Below are positions 43,505 to 52,367 of a DNA stretch of 64,000 nt, in pieces. The notes beneath the pieces were generated by a model. It was not told where the DNA came from. It saw only the letters and a list, made by a program, of their open reading frames with translations, and did not search any database. Source of the DNA: Bacteroidales bacterium (GTDB lineage Bacteria > Bacteroidota > Bacteroidia > Bacteroidales > Tenuifilaceae); NCBI GenBank assembly GCA_020636845.1, contig JACJXD010000004.1:124001-188000 (forward strand). Direction: 5' to 3'. Both the position numbers and the translations under genes were made by a program. Each line of letters starts with the position of its first letter. The first letter of the stretch is position 1.

Positions 43505-43837
43505 TTTTTCTTTTTTAGTTAAAAAGATGCTTTAAATTCAAAGTTTGAAAAGTGAAATTTCTTGACTGCCGTACATAAAAAAGTATAAACAAAATCCATA
43601 TAAATTGGTTTAATTAACCCTTATATACTTACTTCTATTGTTCCAACACCCTTTGATTGTACTTTTATTCCTATCATTTTTCCTTCTTTTTGATAATTAA
43701 CAACCTATGTAGTTAGTAAAAATGGAGTCGTTAAAAACGATAAATACGGCATTGTCTTGGAACCAGTCTAATCTATTCCAAGAAACAAAAATACGAGATA
43801 AGATAGTGTTGTGTTTTAGACTTTTACTCCTGAACTA
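43505..43837. other. Intergenic region upstream of ldh
   Basis: About 330 AT-rich bases that should hold the ldh promoter. A 64-codon + frame (43722-43916) resembles nothing known and overlaps the end of the aminotransferase gene on the other strand. No RNA gene or strong hairpin recognised. Confidence 0.5.
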
Positions 43838-44962
43838 TTATACCTTTGCCAACTTTTTCAAAGCCTTTTCGATTACCTGTGTAGGATGGGCAATGTTCAT
43901 GATTAGCCGTTTATGACACTGCCTGTCATGATAAAATTGGGAAACCGGAGCAAGCATCACTCCATAATTGCTTTCCAGCAAACTAACAAACTCTACATCT
44001 TTTAACTCTGAAGCATCGGAATAGTCTATAGTTACATGGCATCCCGCCTGAGGCATCTGAACCTTAAACTTGCTGGCTGAAAGCATATCGAAAACTAACT
44101 TCGAATTATTCTTTAACAATTCCAAATGCTTAAATATTGGATTATTAGCATCAAAATACTCGGCTAGCGCCAGCTGTAAAGGTTTGCTAACCGGACTATT
44201 TAAAATTCGATGAACTCTCAAGTAACTTTCCATTTGCTCCTCGGGAGCAATACAAAAACCCATATCCCATCCTGCAAAACCTATTTTCTGGGCAAATGAA
44301 CCAACAATAAATGTACTTGATAAAAGTTTCGGAAAAAACGCAATTCCGCTTGTGGTTTCCTCGGAAAAAATAGTCTCGGATAAAGATTCGTCGCAAATCA
44401 CCTTTATTCGCGTTCCATTAATCAACTTTTGCAAATTCTCGAAATCATCAGGAGTAAGCACTCTCCCTGTAATTGGATGTGGATTTTGTATTACAATCAA
44501 TTTTGTTGACGGTCCAATGGCACGCTGTACCTCTTGCCAATCTATTCCAGAATCGCTCTCTTTTAAGGGAATATAAACTGCTCTCGCTCCGGTAAACCTA
44601 ACTATTTCGGATAAGTTATAGGGATATGGCTCAAAAATAACAACCTCGTTGCCCTCTTTTACTGTGGAAAGTAAAATGGTATATATTGCTGCCGAAAGCC
44701 CTGTGTTGATAATAATTTCATGCCGATAATCAAACGAAGAAAAGTATTTATTTTGAAATATTCTAGCAACAGCTTTACGCAAAACCTCTTCGCCAATTAC
44801 CTCAGGGATTCCCTGTGTATCTTTATACTTCGAAATAACTATTTCCGTTAATTCCTTAGGGATGGGTAAATTTATCCCCTCTTGCGTAAAATCTAAAATG
44901 CTTTTCGTTGTTTTAACATTGGCGCTGTTTTCACCATCATTCAATCCAACTTTATTCTCCAT
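43838..44962 (-). CDS. Class I/II PLP-dependent aminotransferase
   Basis: About 374 residues from the ATG at 44962; an ATG at 44977 adds five residues. The fold-type I signatures are present: 'YKDTQGIPEVIGEEVLRKAVA' (substrate entry), 'EIIINTGLSAAIYTILLSTVKEGNEVVIFEPYPYN' (cofactor phosphate site), 'IVIQNPHPITGRVLTPDD' with the Asn, 'IKVICDESLSETIF' with the Asp that contacts pyridine N, and 'VGSFAQKIGFAGWDMGF' with the Schiff-base Lys. It is closest to aspartate/aromatic/methionine aminotransferases (AspC/YbdL-type); substrate not determinable. It is monocistronic or the last of a set; RecO lies upstream with 82 bases between. Confidence 0.85.
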   Translation of the reverse strand: MENKVGLNDGENSANVKTTKSILDFTQEGINLPIPKELTEIVISKYKDTQGIPEVIGEEVLRKAVARIFQNKYFSSFDYRHEIIINTGLSAAIYTILLSTVKEGNEVVIFEPYPYNLSEIVRFTGARAVYIPLKESDSGIDWQEVQRAIGPSTKLIVIQNPHPITGRVLTPDDFENLQKLINGTRIKVICDESLSETIFSEETTSGIAFFPKLLSSTFIVGSFAQKIGFAGWDMGFCIAPEEQMESYLRVHRILNSPVSKPLQLALAEYFDANNPIFKHLELLKNNSKLVFDMLSASKFKVQMPQAGCHVTIDYSDASELKDVEFVSLLESNYGVMLAPVSQFYHDRQCHKRLIMNIAHPTQVIEKALKKLAKV

Positions 44963-45059
44963 AATTTTCGCCCACAATGGTTGCTAATTCAAATTTAACC
45001 TAAAAATTAAGTATTACATGACGCTTTTGACAGAAAGCAGGAATCGAAGGACAAACAAC

Positions 45060-45788
45060 CTATTCAAACAACTGGGAAAGTACAGGCAAAGACTTTAACT
45101 CAACCGATGTTCCCAAATGGTAGCGATATAAACACATTAGCCCCTCGATAATTTTTCCACGTTGTAGTCGATTAAACTCCAAAATCTCTGCCTCATGAAA
45201 GGGAGTTTGCTGTATCTCGCCAATTAATCGACTTTCTTCTAAAGGAAGAAAAAAATTGTGCATTGGCTCATGGTCTCGAAAAATCCCATTTTTATAGTCT
45301 AATATCGGTGTGTTTCGATTCCAGAAGTTCGCCGGATAAAATCCTAAAAACCTGGATAATTGAATGGTAAAAATCAAATGAAAATTTGCAACCCCACTCT
45401 GCATTAAGTCCAGAAAATAAATGGAATTCTCCAAAAAACTAAATAAAAGAGGATTAGCCTCCATTTCCTTAACCGACCGCAACAATAATTCGCTAATATA
45501 TAGCGTAATAGATTGTTTTAACGGATCGAAATGTAAGGAGTTATAATGTTGAGCAATTTCCACCTCCTTTATTCTCGAAATATCAGCGTTTACATTACTG
45601 TAAAAGACAACATCAAGCAACGATAGCGGCCTGAACATTGCCGCCTTTCCTGGGGCTTTGCCCTTACCATGCACGCTATTAACAATAAATGCCCTCCTGC
45701 CGTACTTCTCGGTATAACTATTAACTATTAAACTATTGTCACGGTACTTTACCGAACTGAGCACTATTATCCTTGACTTATCAAGCAT
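45060..45788 (-). CDS. recO: DNA repair protein RecO
   Basis: 242 residues. The N-terminal OB fold 'IIVLSSVKYRDNSLIVNSYTEKYGRRAFIVNSVHG' is the typical RecO start, followed by the all-helical C-terminal domain ('LYISELLLRSVKEMEANPLLFSFLENSIYFLD...FTIQLSRFLGFYP'). RecO, with RecR, loads RecA on SSB-coated DNA in gap repair. It starts 1 base after the porZ stop codon, so they are cotranscribed. The zinc-binding Cys of some RecO proteins are absent, as in many Bacteroidota. Confidence 0.92.
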   Translation of the reverse strand: MLDKSRIIVLSSVKYRDNSLIVNSYTEKYGRRAFIVNSVHGKGKAPGKAAMFRPLSLLDVVFYSNVNADISRIKEVEIAQHYNSLHFDPLKQSITLYISELLLRSVKEMEANPLLFSFLENSIYFLDLMQSGVANFHLIFTIQLSRFLGFYPANFWNRNTPILDYKNGIFRDHEPMHNFFLPLEESRLIGEIQQTPFHEAEILEFNRLQRGKIIEGLMCLYRYHLGTSVELKSLPVLSQLFE

Positions 45789-45789
45789 T

Positions 45790-48087
45790 TTAATTAACCA
45801 CTAAGAGTTTTGTTACGGCAGTTTTTTCACCGGTTTCGCTAGCACAAAAAACTATGTAAACACCCGTTGGCACTCGTTTCCCGTTTTTTAGATTGCCATC
45901 CCACGTGGCGCTTCCTCCAATTGATTGGGTTTCGTAAACAAGATTTCCGCTAACATCTGTAATCTTTACCGTTGTATTCTCCATTAGTCCTACAATGGTT
46001 ATGACTCCCTTAAAAGTAGGACGAACTGGATTCGGGAACGCGTAAACCTTGCCAAAACTATCGCTTGTTTTTGTTGCGTCTCCTCGTAACGAAACAACAC
46101 CTTTATCTGTGGCAAAAAAAACTTCTCCGCTAGCAGGATCTACTTTAATATCCAGAACATCGTTCGATGGTAACGGACTGTTTTCGAAAGTGTAATGAGC
46201 CGTTTGCTTAGTTCCGTCGCTGCTAAACAAGTAGGCTCCCGATTTTGCCGTTCCAAACCATTTTCGATTACCGGCGTCAACGGTAACAACATTTACCTCT
46301 TCCGTTTCGAGTAAGTAAACAGCTAACCCTTCAACAACATCGGGTATTTTTATCTTTTGAAAATAGGTTTGCCCATTAAACACCGAGGCTGGATTATAAC
46401 TTACCAACACCCCTTGGCTTGTTCCTAACCACAAATAACCATCCGAATCGAAAGATAATGAGTTGATTTCCTGAGACAGTAAATTTCCGTCTCCATCCCT
46501 CAAGGTAAGCTTACGAATATTGTCGTCGTCCTTACTGCCAATATCGTTTCCGGGATTTAACACGAACAATCCTCCCCCGCGTGGAAGAACTAACCACAAA
46601 GAACCGTAAGGCGAATAGGTTAACGAACCATAGTAATCGGCATTTATTGATGTCGCATAAGAAAATGAGGTCCACGTTCCATCGGTTTTGTAAACCGAAA
46701 TTGGATTGGCTACCTCCGAATTAGCTACCCATAAATTCCCCTTGCTATCGAAATCCATTCCGCTTATACGGCAATACGGAGCATTCGGCAGTATAGTTTG
46801 CAATGTACTATTATCAGGAGTAAAATGATTTACCAACTCTTGCCCGTGAAATTGATATAACCCATCACCCCAACTTGCTACATAAAAATTATCGGAATTT
46901 TGCGGATCGAATTTTACCGATACCGCATCGTGTCCGTTCCAATCGAAATAATCGAACCACTTTTCCGATTCAAAAAAATGAACATTAAATGTTTTCCAAC
47001 GATTCGAATAAGAATCGTCGTAAGCCCCAGCAGCAACAATTAATTTTCCTTCGGTAACTCCCATTGCAAAGGACAAGTTGCTTTGAGGCCCATTAGGCTT
47101 TACACTTTGCTGCTCCGAGACTGTTCCAATAATTAATCCATTAAAACTATCGGCTATTGCTATTCTATCGGCATCTATTGGAATTGAAGTTTTTGGTTGA
47201 AAAACAGAACTGACAGTATAAGTACTTAACAATGGACCCTTTCCTCCCTGAATATAATACGTTTGTACACCTGAGGGCGAAGTTGCCAATAATTTAGATT
47301 CGTTCGCGTTCAAATAACTTATTTCGCTAAACGGTCTATCCAACTCTTGCCAAGTAATTCCGTTGTATTTCCATATTACATCGCTTCCTACTGTTTGTTT
47401 TTCAACAGCAAAAAACTGGGTTCCTGAAACTGCAATGTCGGAGCAAGACGCTGATTCGTTAGTAAACGCTGATATATTTTGCCAATGTTGGTAACTAACA
47501 AGCAAAGGATCATTAACATTGGCTTGCTTCAAGCCCTGCGAAGTTGCCGCCCAAAAATAATTGTTCCATACTATTAGGTTATAAACGGGTAAACTACTAC
47601 CCATATCACCTAAAAAATAAGTATCCCTAAACTCCCTTTTCTGGGGATCAACTACAATTATTCCAATATCGGTTGAAGCATATATTAAACCGTTATAAAA
47701 GGTAAACCGGTTAATGCGCTTACTTCCTATAATGGTTTTCTCCTTTAAAAAAGGTAAGTTTTTTTTAGTACCGCTAACAATTAAATCGATATTTCCATCT
47801 TCGTATCCAACGGCAATTGTGTTTGATTCCGAATCGAACGATAAGGCCGTTAAGTCAATATCCGAAAGAATGTTGGTTTTAGTAAACTTATCTATTTCTC
47901 CCGATTCAATATTGTAAGTAAAAAATCCGTTGTCGGTTACACAGTAAATTGTTTGCCCCGAAACAGAAAGATTCCGAGCATTACTATACGAGTAATGATC
48001 GCGCCATTCGCCCACTGGTATTTGGGCTTGAGCAAGCAAGACCATCACTACAAGAATCCCTGTAATAAGGTTGGCTTTGACTTTCAT
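45790..48087 (-). CDS. porZ: PorZ-like T9SS protein (two propellers plus C-terminal domain)
   Basis: 765 residues with a signal peptide (MKVKANLITGILVVMVLLAQAQ). The mature protein begins 'IPVGEWRDHYSYSNARNLSVSG', and the repeated beta-propeller blades such as 'NARNLSVSGQTIYCVTDNGFFTYN', 'GYLWLGTSQGVLVSYNPASVF' and 'GEVFFATDKGVVSLRGDATK' are like those of PorZ. The C-terminal ~85 residues are a T9SS type A-like domain ('KVYAFPNPVRPTFKGVITIVG', 'VPTGVYIVFCASETGEKTAVTKLLVVN'). PorZ shuttles anionic LPS to the PorU sortase, which attaches it to cargo at the cell surface. Its presence with the other T9SS genes here supports an active secretion system. It lies upstream of recO, 1 base apart. Confidence 0.88.
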   Translation of the reverse strand: MKVKANLITGILVVMVLLAQAQIPVGEWRDHYSYSNARNLSVSGQTIYCVTDNGFFTYNIESGEIDKFTKTNILSDIDLTALSFDSESNTIAVGYEDGNIDLIVSGTKKNLPFLKEKTIIGSKRINRFTFYNGLIYASTDIGIIVVDPQKREFRDTYFLGDMGSSLPVYNLIVWNNYFWAATSQGLKQANVNDPLLVSYQHWQNISAFTNESASCSDIAVSGTQFFAVEKQTVGSDVIWKYNGITWQELDRPFSEISYLNANESKLLATSPSGVQTYYIQGGKGPLLSTYTVSSVFQPKTSIPIDADRIAIADSFNGLIIGTVSEQQSVKPNGPQSNLSFAMGVTEGKLIVAAGAYDDSYSNRWKTFNVHFFESEKWFDYFDWNGHDAVSVKFDPQNSDNFYVASWGDGLYQFHGQELVNHFTPDNSTLQTILPNAPYCRISGMDFDSKGNLWVANSEVANPISVYKTDGTWTSFSYATSINADYYGSLTYSPYGSLWLVLPRGGGLFVLNPGNDIGSKDDDNIRKLTLRDGDGNLLSQEINSLSFDSDGYLWLGTSQGVLVSYNPASVFNGQTYFQKIKIPDVVEGLAVYLLETEEVNVVTVDAGNRKWFGTAKSGAYLFSSDGTKQTAHYTFENSPLPSNDVLDIKVDPASGEVFFATDKGVVSLRGDATKTSDSFGKVYAFPNPVRPTFKGVITIVGLMENTTVKITDVSGNLVYETQSIGGSATWDGNLKNGKRVPTGVYIVFCASETGEKTAVTKLLVVN

Positions 48088-48126
48088 AAAACTGTAAAAA
48101 AGTAAAACGTGCTAAGATAGGCTATA

Positions 48127-48720
48127 TTATAATGTTCCATGCAAAAATTCCACTAAGCCTTGAATGGCCTTTGCCCTATGGCTAATTTTATTTTTCTCGC
48201 TAAGTGGAAGTTCGGCAAAAGTAAGCGTATATCCGTTGGGTACAAAAATAGGATCGTAACCAAAACCGTTCTGCCCTCGTTCTTGGTCAATTATTTTACC
48301 ATCAACAATACCTTCGAACAAATGCTCTTTCGCATTGTATATTAAGGCTACTACCGTCCGAAATCGAGCATTACGATTTTCTGCACCCTTAATCTCATTT
48401 AACAGTTTACGAATATTATCCTTAGGGTCTTTTTGTAATCCAGCGTAACGAGCGCTGTAAACACCCGGAGCCCCATTTAATGCTTCTACTTCCAAGCCGG
48501 TATCGTCGGCAAAACAACTAATCCCCGTTTTCTGAAAAATGTACCTTGCTTTCTGAAGCGCATTTTGCTCCAACGTATCAAAATCCTCCGGAATATCCTC
48601 GCTTATTCCTAAATCTATAGGTGTAACTAATTTAAATTGATTACCTAAAATGTTTTGAACCTCGTAAAGTTTATTCAAATTGTTGGTTGCAAAAACAATT
48701 TGGCTATTTGTCCCCGCCAT
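48127..48720 (-). CDS. rdgB: Non-canonical purine NTP pyrophosphatase (RdgB/HAM1)
   Basis: 197 residues, standard length. 'IVFATNNLNKLYEVQNIL' is the N-terminal nucleotide-binding strand, 'EQNALQKARYIFQKTGISCFADDTGLEVEALNGAPGVYSARYAG' is the family signature with the metal-binding Asp pair, and 'NGFGYDPIFVPNG...TFAELPLSEKNKISHRAKA' completes it. It hydrolyses ITP, dITP and XTP to monophosphates, keeping deaminated purines out of DNA and RNA. It lies 2 bases after the tandem stress protein and upstream of porZ in the same direction. Confidence 0.95.
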   Translation of the reverse strand: MAGTNSQIVFATNNLNKLYEVQNILGNQFKLVTPIDLGISEDIPEDFDTLEQNALQKARYIFQKTGISCFADDTGLEVEALNGAPGVYSARYAGLQKDPKDNIRKLLNEIKGAENRNARFRTVVALIYNAKEHLFEGIVDGKIIDQERGQNGFGYDPIFVPNGYTLTFAELPLSEKNKISHRAKAIQGLVEFLHGTL

Positions 48721-48722
48721 TA

Positions 48723-49517
48723 TTACATTGGATTAACGCACATAACCGGAATATGATGTGAATTTGCCAAAATGTGCTGTTCTATAGGGTCAATTTCAAA
48801 TTTTCCTCCGTTGCTAACCGGCGTAGTCATAAGCACTATCAAATCGGCACGAATATTTACCGACATGTCCAAAACTTCCTCTTCGTAGCGTTTTCTCCCA
48901 GGCACTGTATATTCTATATATCGAGCACCTTTTTCATCGATATACTTTTTTGCCGAAGCCATATTCATATCAATCTTGGCAAGTAATTCGGGGTCAGTTG
49001 TTTTAGGTTTAATAAGATGAAACCTTGAAAGGTAAAAATCCGAGAAGTAAGAAATCCAACGGTGCTTCATCTTGTTCTCAACAGTATAATCAATAGGAAA
49101 TACAATATCATCGTAACGCTTGTTTACAGGAGGCTCCTGTATAGTAATAAAAGGAACCTTGCAACTGGTAATTACTTTTAATACCCACGAAACCTTATTT
49201 TCGTCCATGTCCTTAATTGTAGAAGAACCCATAATAACCATACTGGCGTTAATTTCACTTGCTACTAACGCTATATCGGTAAAGTAACTGCCCACTTTTA
49301 CAATTGGAACGATCTCCTTCCCATATTTTTCTCTTATACCCTTTACAATCGAATTGATTTTTTCCTGTGCACTTGGTATTTCGCTTTCGGCCTGAACAAT
49401 ATGCAGAATTGATATTGGCTCCTTTACTACCTCGGAAACTCTTACGGCATGCTGAAGTGCATATCCAGCAACTTCGGAAAAATCGGTAGGAACCAAAATT
49501 CTTTTCTTTGAAATCAT
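48723..49517 (-). CDS. Tandem universal stress protein
   Basis: 264 residues, that is two UspA-like domains. N-terminal half: 'KRILVPTDFSEVAGYALQHAVRVS', 'ISILHIVQAE', then 'DIALVASEINASMVIMGSSTIKDMDENKVSWVL', in which the usual GxxGxxxxxxGS ATP loop is altered (GSSTIKDMDENKVSW). The second half is more divergent but keeps the fold order. Bacteroidota usually carry such tandem USPs. Together with the second one at 51509 it flanks a cyclase gene on the opposite side; a role in stress signalling is inferred. Promoter-like TAACTTTG lies 41 bases upstream of its ATG. Confidence 0.87.
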   Translation of the reverse strand: MISKKRILVPTDFSEVAGYALQHAVRVSEVVKEPISILHIVQAESEIPSAQEKINSIVKGIREKYGKEIVPIVKVGSYFTDIALVASEINASMVIMGSSTIKDMDENKVSWVLKVITSCKVPFITIQEPPVNKRYDDIVFPIDYTVENKMKHRWISYFSDFYLSRFHLIKPKTTDPELLAKIDMNMASAKKYIDEKGARYIEYTVPGRKRYEEEVLDMSVNIRADLIVLMTTPVSNGGKFEIDPIEQHILANSHHIPVMCVNPM

Positions 49518-49928
49518 GGCTTAAAATTTTTAATAACAATTCTCTGCTTAATTACAGCAAAGTTAATTAAAAGCTTTAATTTGAAAGCATATAAACAACA
49601 TTTTCAATGTTAAAGTTGGTACAAAACACACCAACACTTATGTTAGAAGGGGAAAAAATAATTATTCAATATTTTTTATGGCAAACTTGCTAATACCAAT
49701 CAATCCTTCCACTTTTTGACGTTTATTTCTCGCTACTAAACACTTACACAAAAGTAGATTTTTACCAACAATTTTTCCAATACCATGTTTACGGTTCAAA
49801 TCTTACATCCTTTCCTTCGAATTAATAGCAAAGGTATTTCAATATAAAATTTAGAACTCCTCTTTTTCTGCCAGTTTCTTTTATTTAAATCAAAAAAATT
49901 GTAGTTTAGTTGGATTAAATACCCACTT
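49518..49928. other. Divergent intergenic region with stress-protein promoter
   Basis: About 410 AT-rich bases between the minus-strand stress protein and the plus-strand cyclase. It holds the TAACTTTG promoter element on the minus strand (49558-49565). No RNA gene or strong hairpin was recognised. Confidence 0.5.
49558..49565 (-). promoter_or_regulatory. Candidate -7 box (TAACTTTG) of the tandem stress protein gene
   Basis: TAACTTTG on the minus strand fits TAnnTTTG exactly and is identical to the box of the ferredoxin gene at 6745-6752. It is 41 bases before the start codon. No perfect TTG is at the -33 distance; a TTTC is there instead. Confidence 0.4.
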
Positions 49929-51377
49929 ATGCTAGGAGTTTGGATTTCATTGTTTTTATTTATTGGCACATCTGCATTGCTAATTCATTGCTACTTAATG
50001 CTCAAGCACAGCCAAGCCGTCAATGAACTTGAAACTCAACTATACCATCGAACAGAAGAGCTTATTCGCGAAAAAACAAAATCCGAAAATCTATTAACCA
50101 GAGTCTTACCAGAAAAAACAGCGCAAGAACTCAAGCAATACGGCAAAGTTGAAGCACAAAAGTTTCAAATGGTTACCGTACTCTTTTCCGATATTCAGGG
50201 ATTTACTCGCATAACCGATGAAATAAACTCCGAAGAATTAATCGATCAACTAGATCGTTTCTTCTTCGAATTTGATATGGTTGTAGATCGCTATAAAATT
50301 GAAAAGATTAAAACCATTGGCGACGCATATATGTGTGCTGGAGGTATTCCTGAAAAGAACCGCACTAATCCCATCGAAGTGGTAGCAGCGGCATTAGAAA
50401 TGACAAATAGAATGCGGGAAATCAACAAATACCGCGTTAATGGCGAAGAAGTTTGGGAACTTCGTATTGGAATTGATACTGGCCCTGTAATTGCGGGAGT
50501 TGTTGGAAGGAATAAGCTGTCGTACGATATTTGGGGAAGCACCGTTAATGCAGCAAGCAGAATGGAATCGGCCGGTGAAGCCGGAAAAATAAACATATCC
50601 GAAAATACATATCTTTTGGTTCGCGATTACTTCAACTGTACATATCGGGGAAAAATTCCTATAAAAAATAAGGGTGACGTAAAAATGTACTTTGTGGAAG
50701 GAATTATCCCAAAACTCTCCGTAAATAACGATGGTCTTTTCCCTAATAACGATTTCACCACCGAATTACAACTTATACGACTTGGCGATCTTGAAGAGTT
50801 TATGCTGGAAAAACTGGAAAAAGGACTTCCCAAAAACCTTTACTACCATAATCTTAAACATACCGTTGACGTTTACACTCAGGTTGAACTAATTGGTCGT
50901 TCCGAAGGCCTTTCAAAAAAGGATTTGCTTATACTAAGAACAGCGGCACTACTTCACGACGCAGGTCATCTTGTTGACTATGCAACACACGAAGAAATGG
51001 GCGTAAAACTAGCCCACGAAATTCTCCCAAAATTTGGCTACAACAAAAATCAAATTGCACAAGTAGCCCAACTTATTATGGCAACCAAACTTCCTCCAAA
51101 TCCCCAAAACATTATGGAAGAAATTATTTGTGATGCCGATTTAGACTACTTGGGCAGAGCAGATTTTATTCCTGTTTCCAACATGCTTTACAAAGAGTTG
51201 CATGAACATGGAATGGTTGGCTCGTTACACGACTGGAACACGCTTCAAATTAAATTTATTGAAAAGCACCAGTACTTTACGAAAACCGCTCGAAGACTAA
51301 GAAATGTAAACAAAGAACTGCAACTTCAAAGCATAAAAAAATGGATGGAGCAAATGGAAAATAAGGAAATTCAATAG
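49929..51377 (+). CDS. Membrane-anchored class III adenylate cyclase fused to an HD phosphohydrolase domain
   Basis: 482 residues. One membrane helix (about 2-24) and a coiled coil (30-65) precede a class III cyclase domain (80-260). Metal ligands are D88 ('VLFSDIQGFT') and D132 ('TIGDAYM'); specificity residues K128 and D200 ('SYDIWGSTVNAASRM') are the adenine-type pair, and N207/R211 are the transition-state residues, so it should make cAMP. The C-terminal half (280-470) is an HD domain with 'YYHNLKHTVDV' (H307, N308, H311) and 'LLHDAGHLVDY' (H343, D344, H347) plus a late 'DADLDYL'. The HN-x2-H...HD-x2-H spacing is like cyclic nucleotide phosphodiesterases of class I. One protein may therefore both make and break cAMP, or the HD may act on something else. 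A stress protein and sensor follow. Confidence 0.85.
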   Translation: MLGVWISLFLFIGTSALLIHCYLMLKHSQAVNELETQLYHRTEELIREKTKSENLLTRVLPEKTAQELKQYGKVEAQKFQMVTVLFSDIQGFTRITDEINSEELIDQLDRFFFEFDMVVDRYKIEKIKTIGDAYMCAGGIPEKNRTNPIEVVAAALEMTNRMREINKYRVNGEEVWELRIGIDTGPVIAGVVGRNKLSYDIWGSTVNAASRMESAGEAGKINISENTYLLVRDYFNCTYRGKIPIKNKGDVKMYFVEGIIPKLSVNNDGLFPNNDFTTELQLIRLGDLEEFMLEKLEKGLPKNLYYHNLKHTVDVYTQVELIGRSEGLSKKDLLILRTAALLHDAGHLVDYATHEEMGVKLAHEILPKFGYNKNQIAQVAQLIMATKLPPNPQNIMEEIICDADLDYLGRADFIPVSNMLYKELHEHGMVGSLHDWNTLQIKFIEKHQYFTKTARRLRNVNKELQLQSIKKWMEQMENKEIQ

Positions 51378-51508
51378 TTTTTTATAAGTTTTTTTATATT
51401 TTTACTAAATTTATCGGGTGTTATTATACGCGTTTTAGACATACACTCGTTTAACTTAAAATAAATAGTAAGTTTTTCATTTTTTTGACCTTACATACTT
51501 CGCAAGAA

Positions 51509-52348
51509 ATGGAAAAAATTCGAAAAGTAGTACTTGTGCCTTGGGACTTTACCGAGGAATGTGAGATAGCACTACAACATGCTATACAATTGGCAAATGC
51601 CGGAGATAACGACATTATGCTGCTACATATAATTCCCCATTCTCTACTTTATGACACCTTCATTAAAAAGGTAAACATTAAAAACATTGAAACGCTAAAT
51701 GCCGAATTTGAAAAAATTGCTTCTAATGTTGAAGCAAAGTATGGTGTTCGGCCACAAACACTTGTTTTAGAGGGAAATCCTTCGAGAATTTTCAAAAATT
51801 TAATTCTTACTGCAAACGTAAACCTTATTGTATCGAATCACGCCTACAAGTTTAAAGATAAAAAGATTAGAAATTCACGTTCTCTCAAGAAGTTGATATT
51901 CAAAAACATTACCCTACCTTTTATCATTGTAAGCAATCCGCCTAAGCACGACCACTATATTGAAATAGTTATTCCTGTTGATTACGACCAAAAATTCAAG
52001 GAGGCCGTTCATTGGATAATATATCTTGCTAAATACTATAAGTGTAACATAAATCTTATTAAGCCATACATAACCGACGATAGCAAGAAAAAAATGTTGG
52101 CTAACAACATTTACTTTACAAAAAAAATGTTGGATGGGGTAAACATTGTTTACGGTATTAAAACTGCTAAAAAGAAGGGAACTTTCGAAGACGAAGTTTT
52201 CAGGTTTGGTAACACAATCGAAGCCGATTTAATATTGGTTATGTCCGATAAGTACGACAACTTTATTGATGCCAAACGGGAAAAGAGTCTAGATATTCCT
52301 GTTATGTGCGTTAATCCGCGCGTTCGTAAGTATCAAAGTTTTTATTAA
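51509..52348 (+). CDS. Universal stress protein, tandem UspA type
   Basis: 279 residues from the ATG at 51509; an in-frame TTG at 51485 adds eight residues. The first domain is 'RKVVLVPWDFTEECEIALQHAIQLANAGDNDIMLLHIIPHS' and '...NLIVSNHAYKFKDKKIRNSRSLKKLI', where the ATP-loop glycines are replaced. The second domain starts with 'IEIVIPVDYDQKFKEAVHWIIYLA' and ends '...LDIPVMCVNPRVRKYQSFY'. Same architecture and similar end ('VMCVNP') as the USP at 48723, suggesting paralogues. Placed 131 bases after the cyclase gene and 19 bases before the large sensor gene, which implies a shared operon. Confidence 0.85.
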   Translation: MEKIRKVVLVPWDFTEECEIALQHAIQLANAGDNDIMLLHIIPHSLLYDTFIKKVNIKNIETLNAEFEKIASNVEAKYGVRPQTLVLEGNPSRIFKNLILTANVNLIVSNHAYKFKDKKIRNSRSLKKLIFKNITLPFIIVSNPPKHDHYIEIVIPVDYDQKFKEAVHWIIYLAKYYKCNINLIKPYITDDSKKKMLANNIYFTKKMLDGVNIVYGIKTAKKKGTFEDEVFRFGNTIEADLILVMSDKYDNFIDAKREKSLDIPVMCVNPRVRKYQSFY

Positions 52349-52367
52349 ACTAGTTGTAAAACTTAAT

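Noticed and set aside
43722..43916. 64-codon + strand frame before the aminotransferase
   Set aside because: Overlaps the coding end of the aminotransferase on the other strand and resembles no family.
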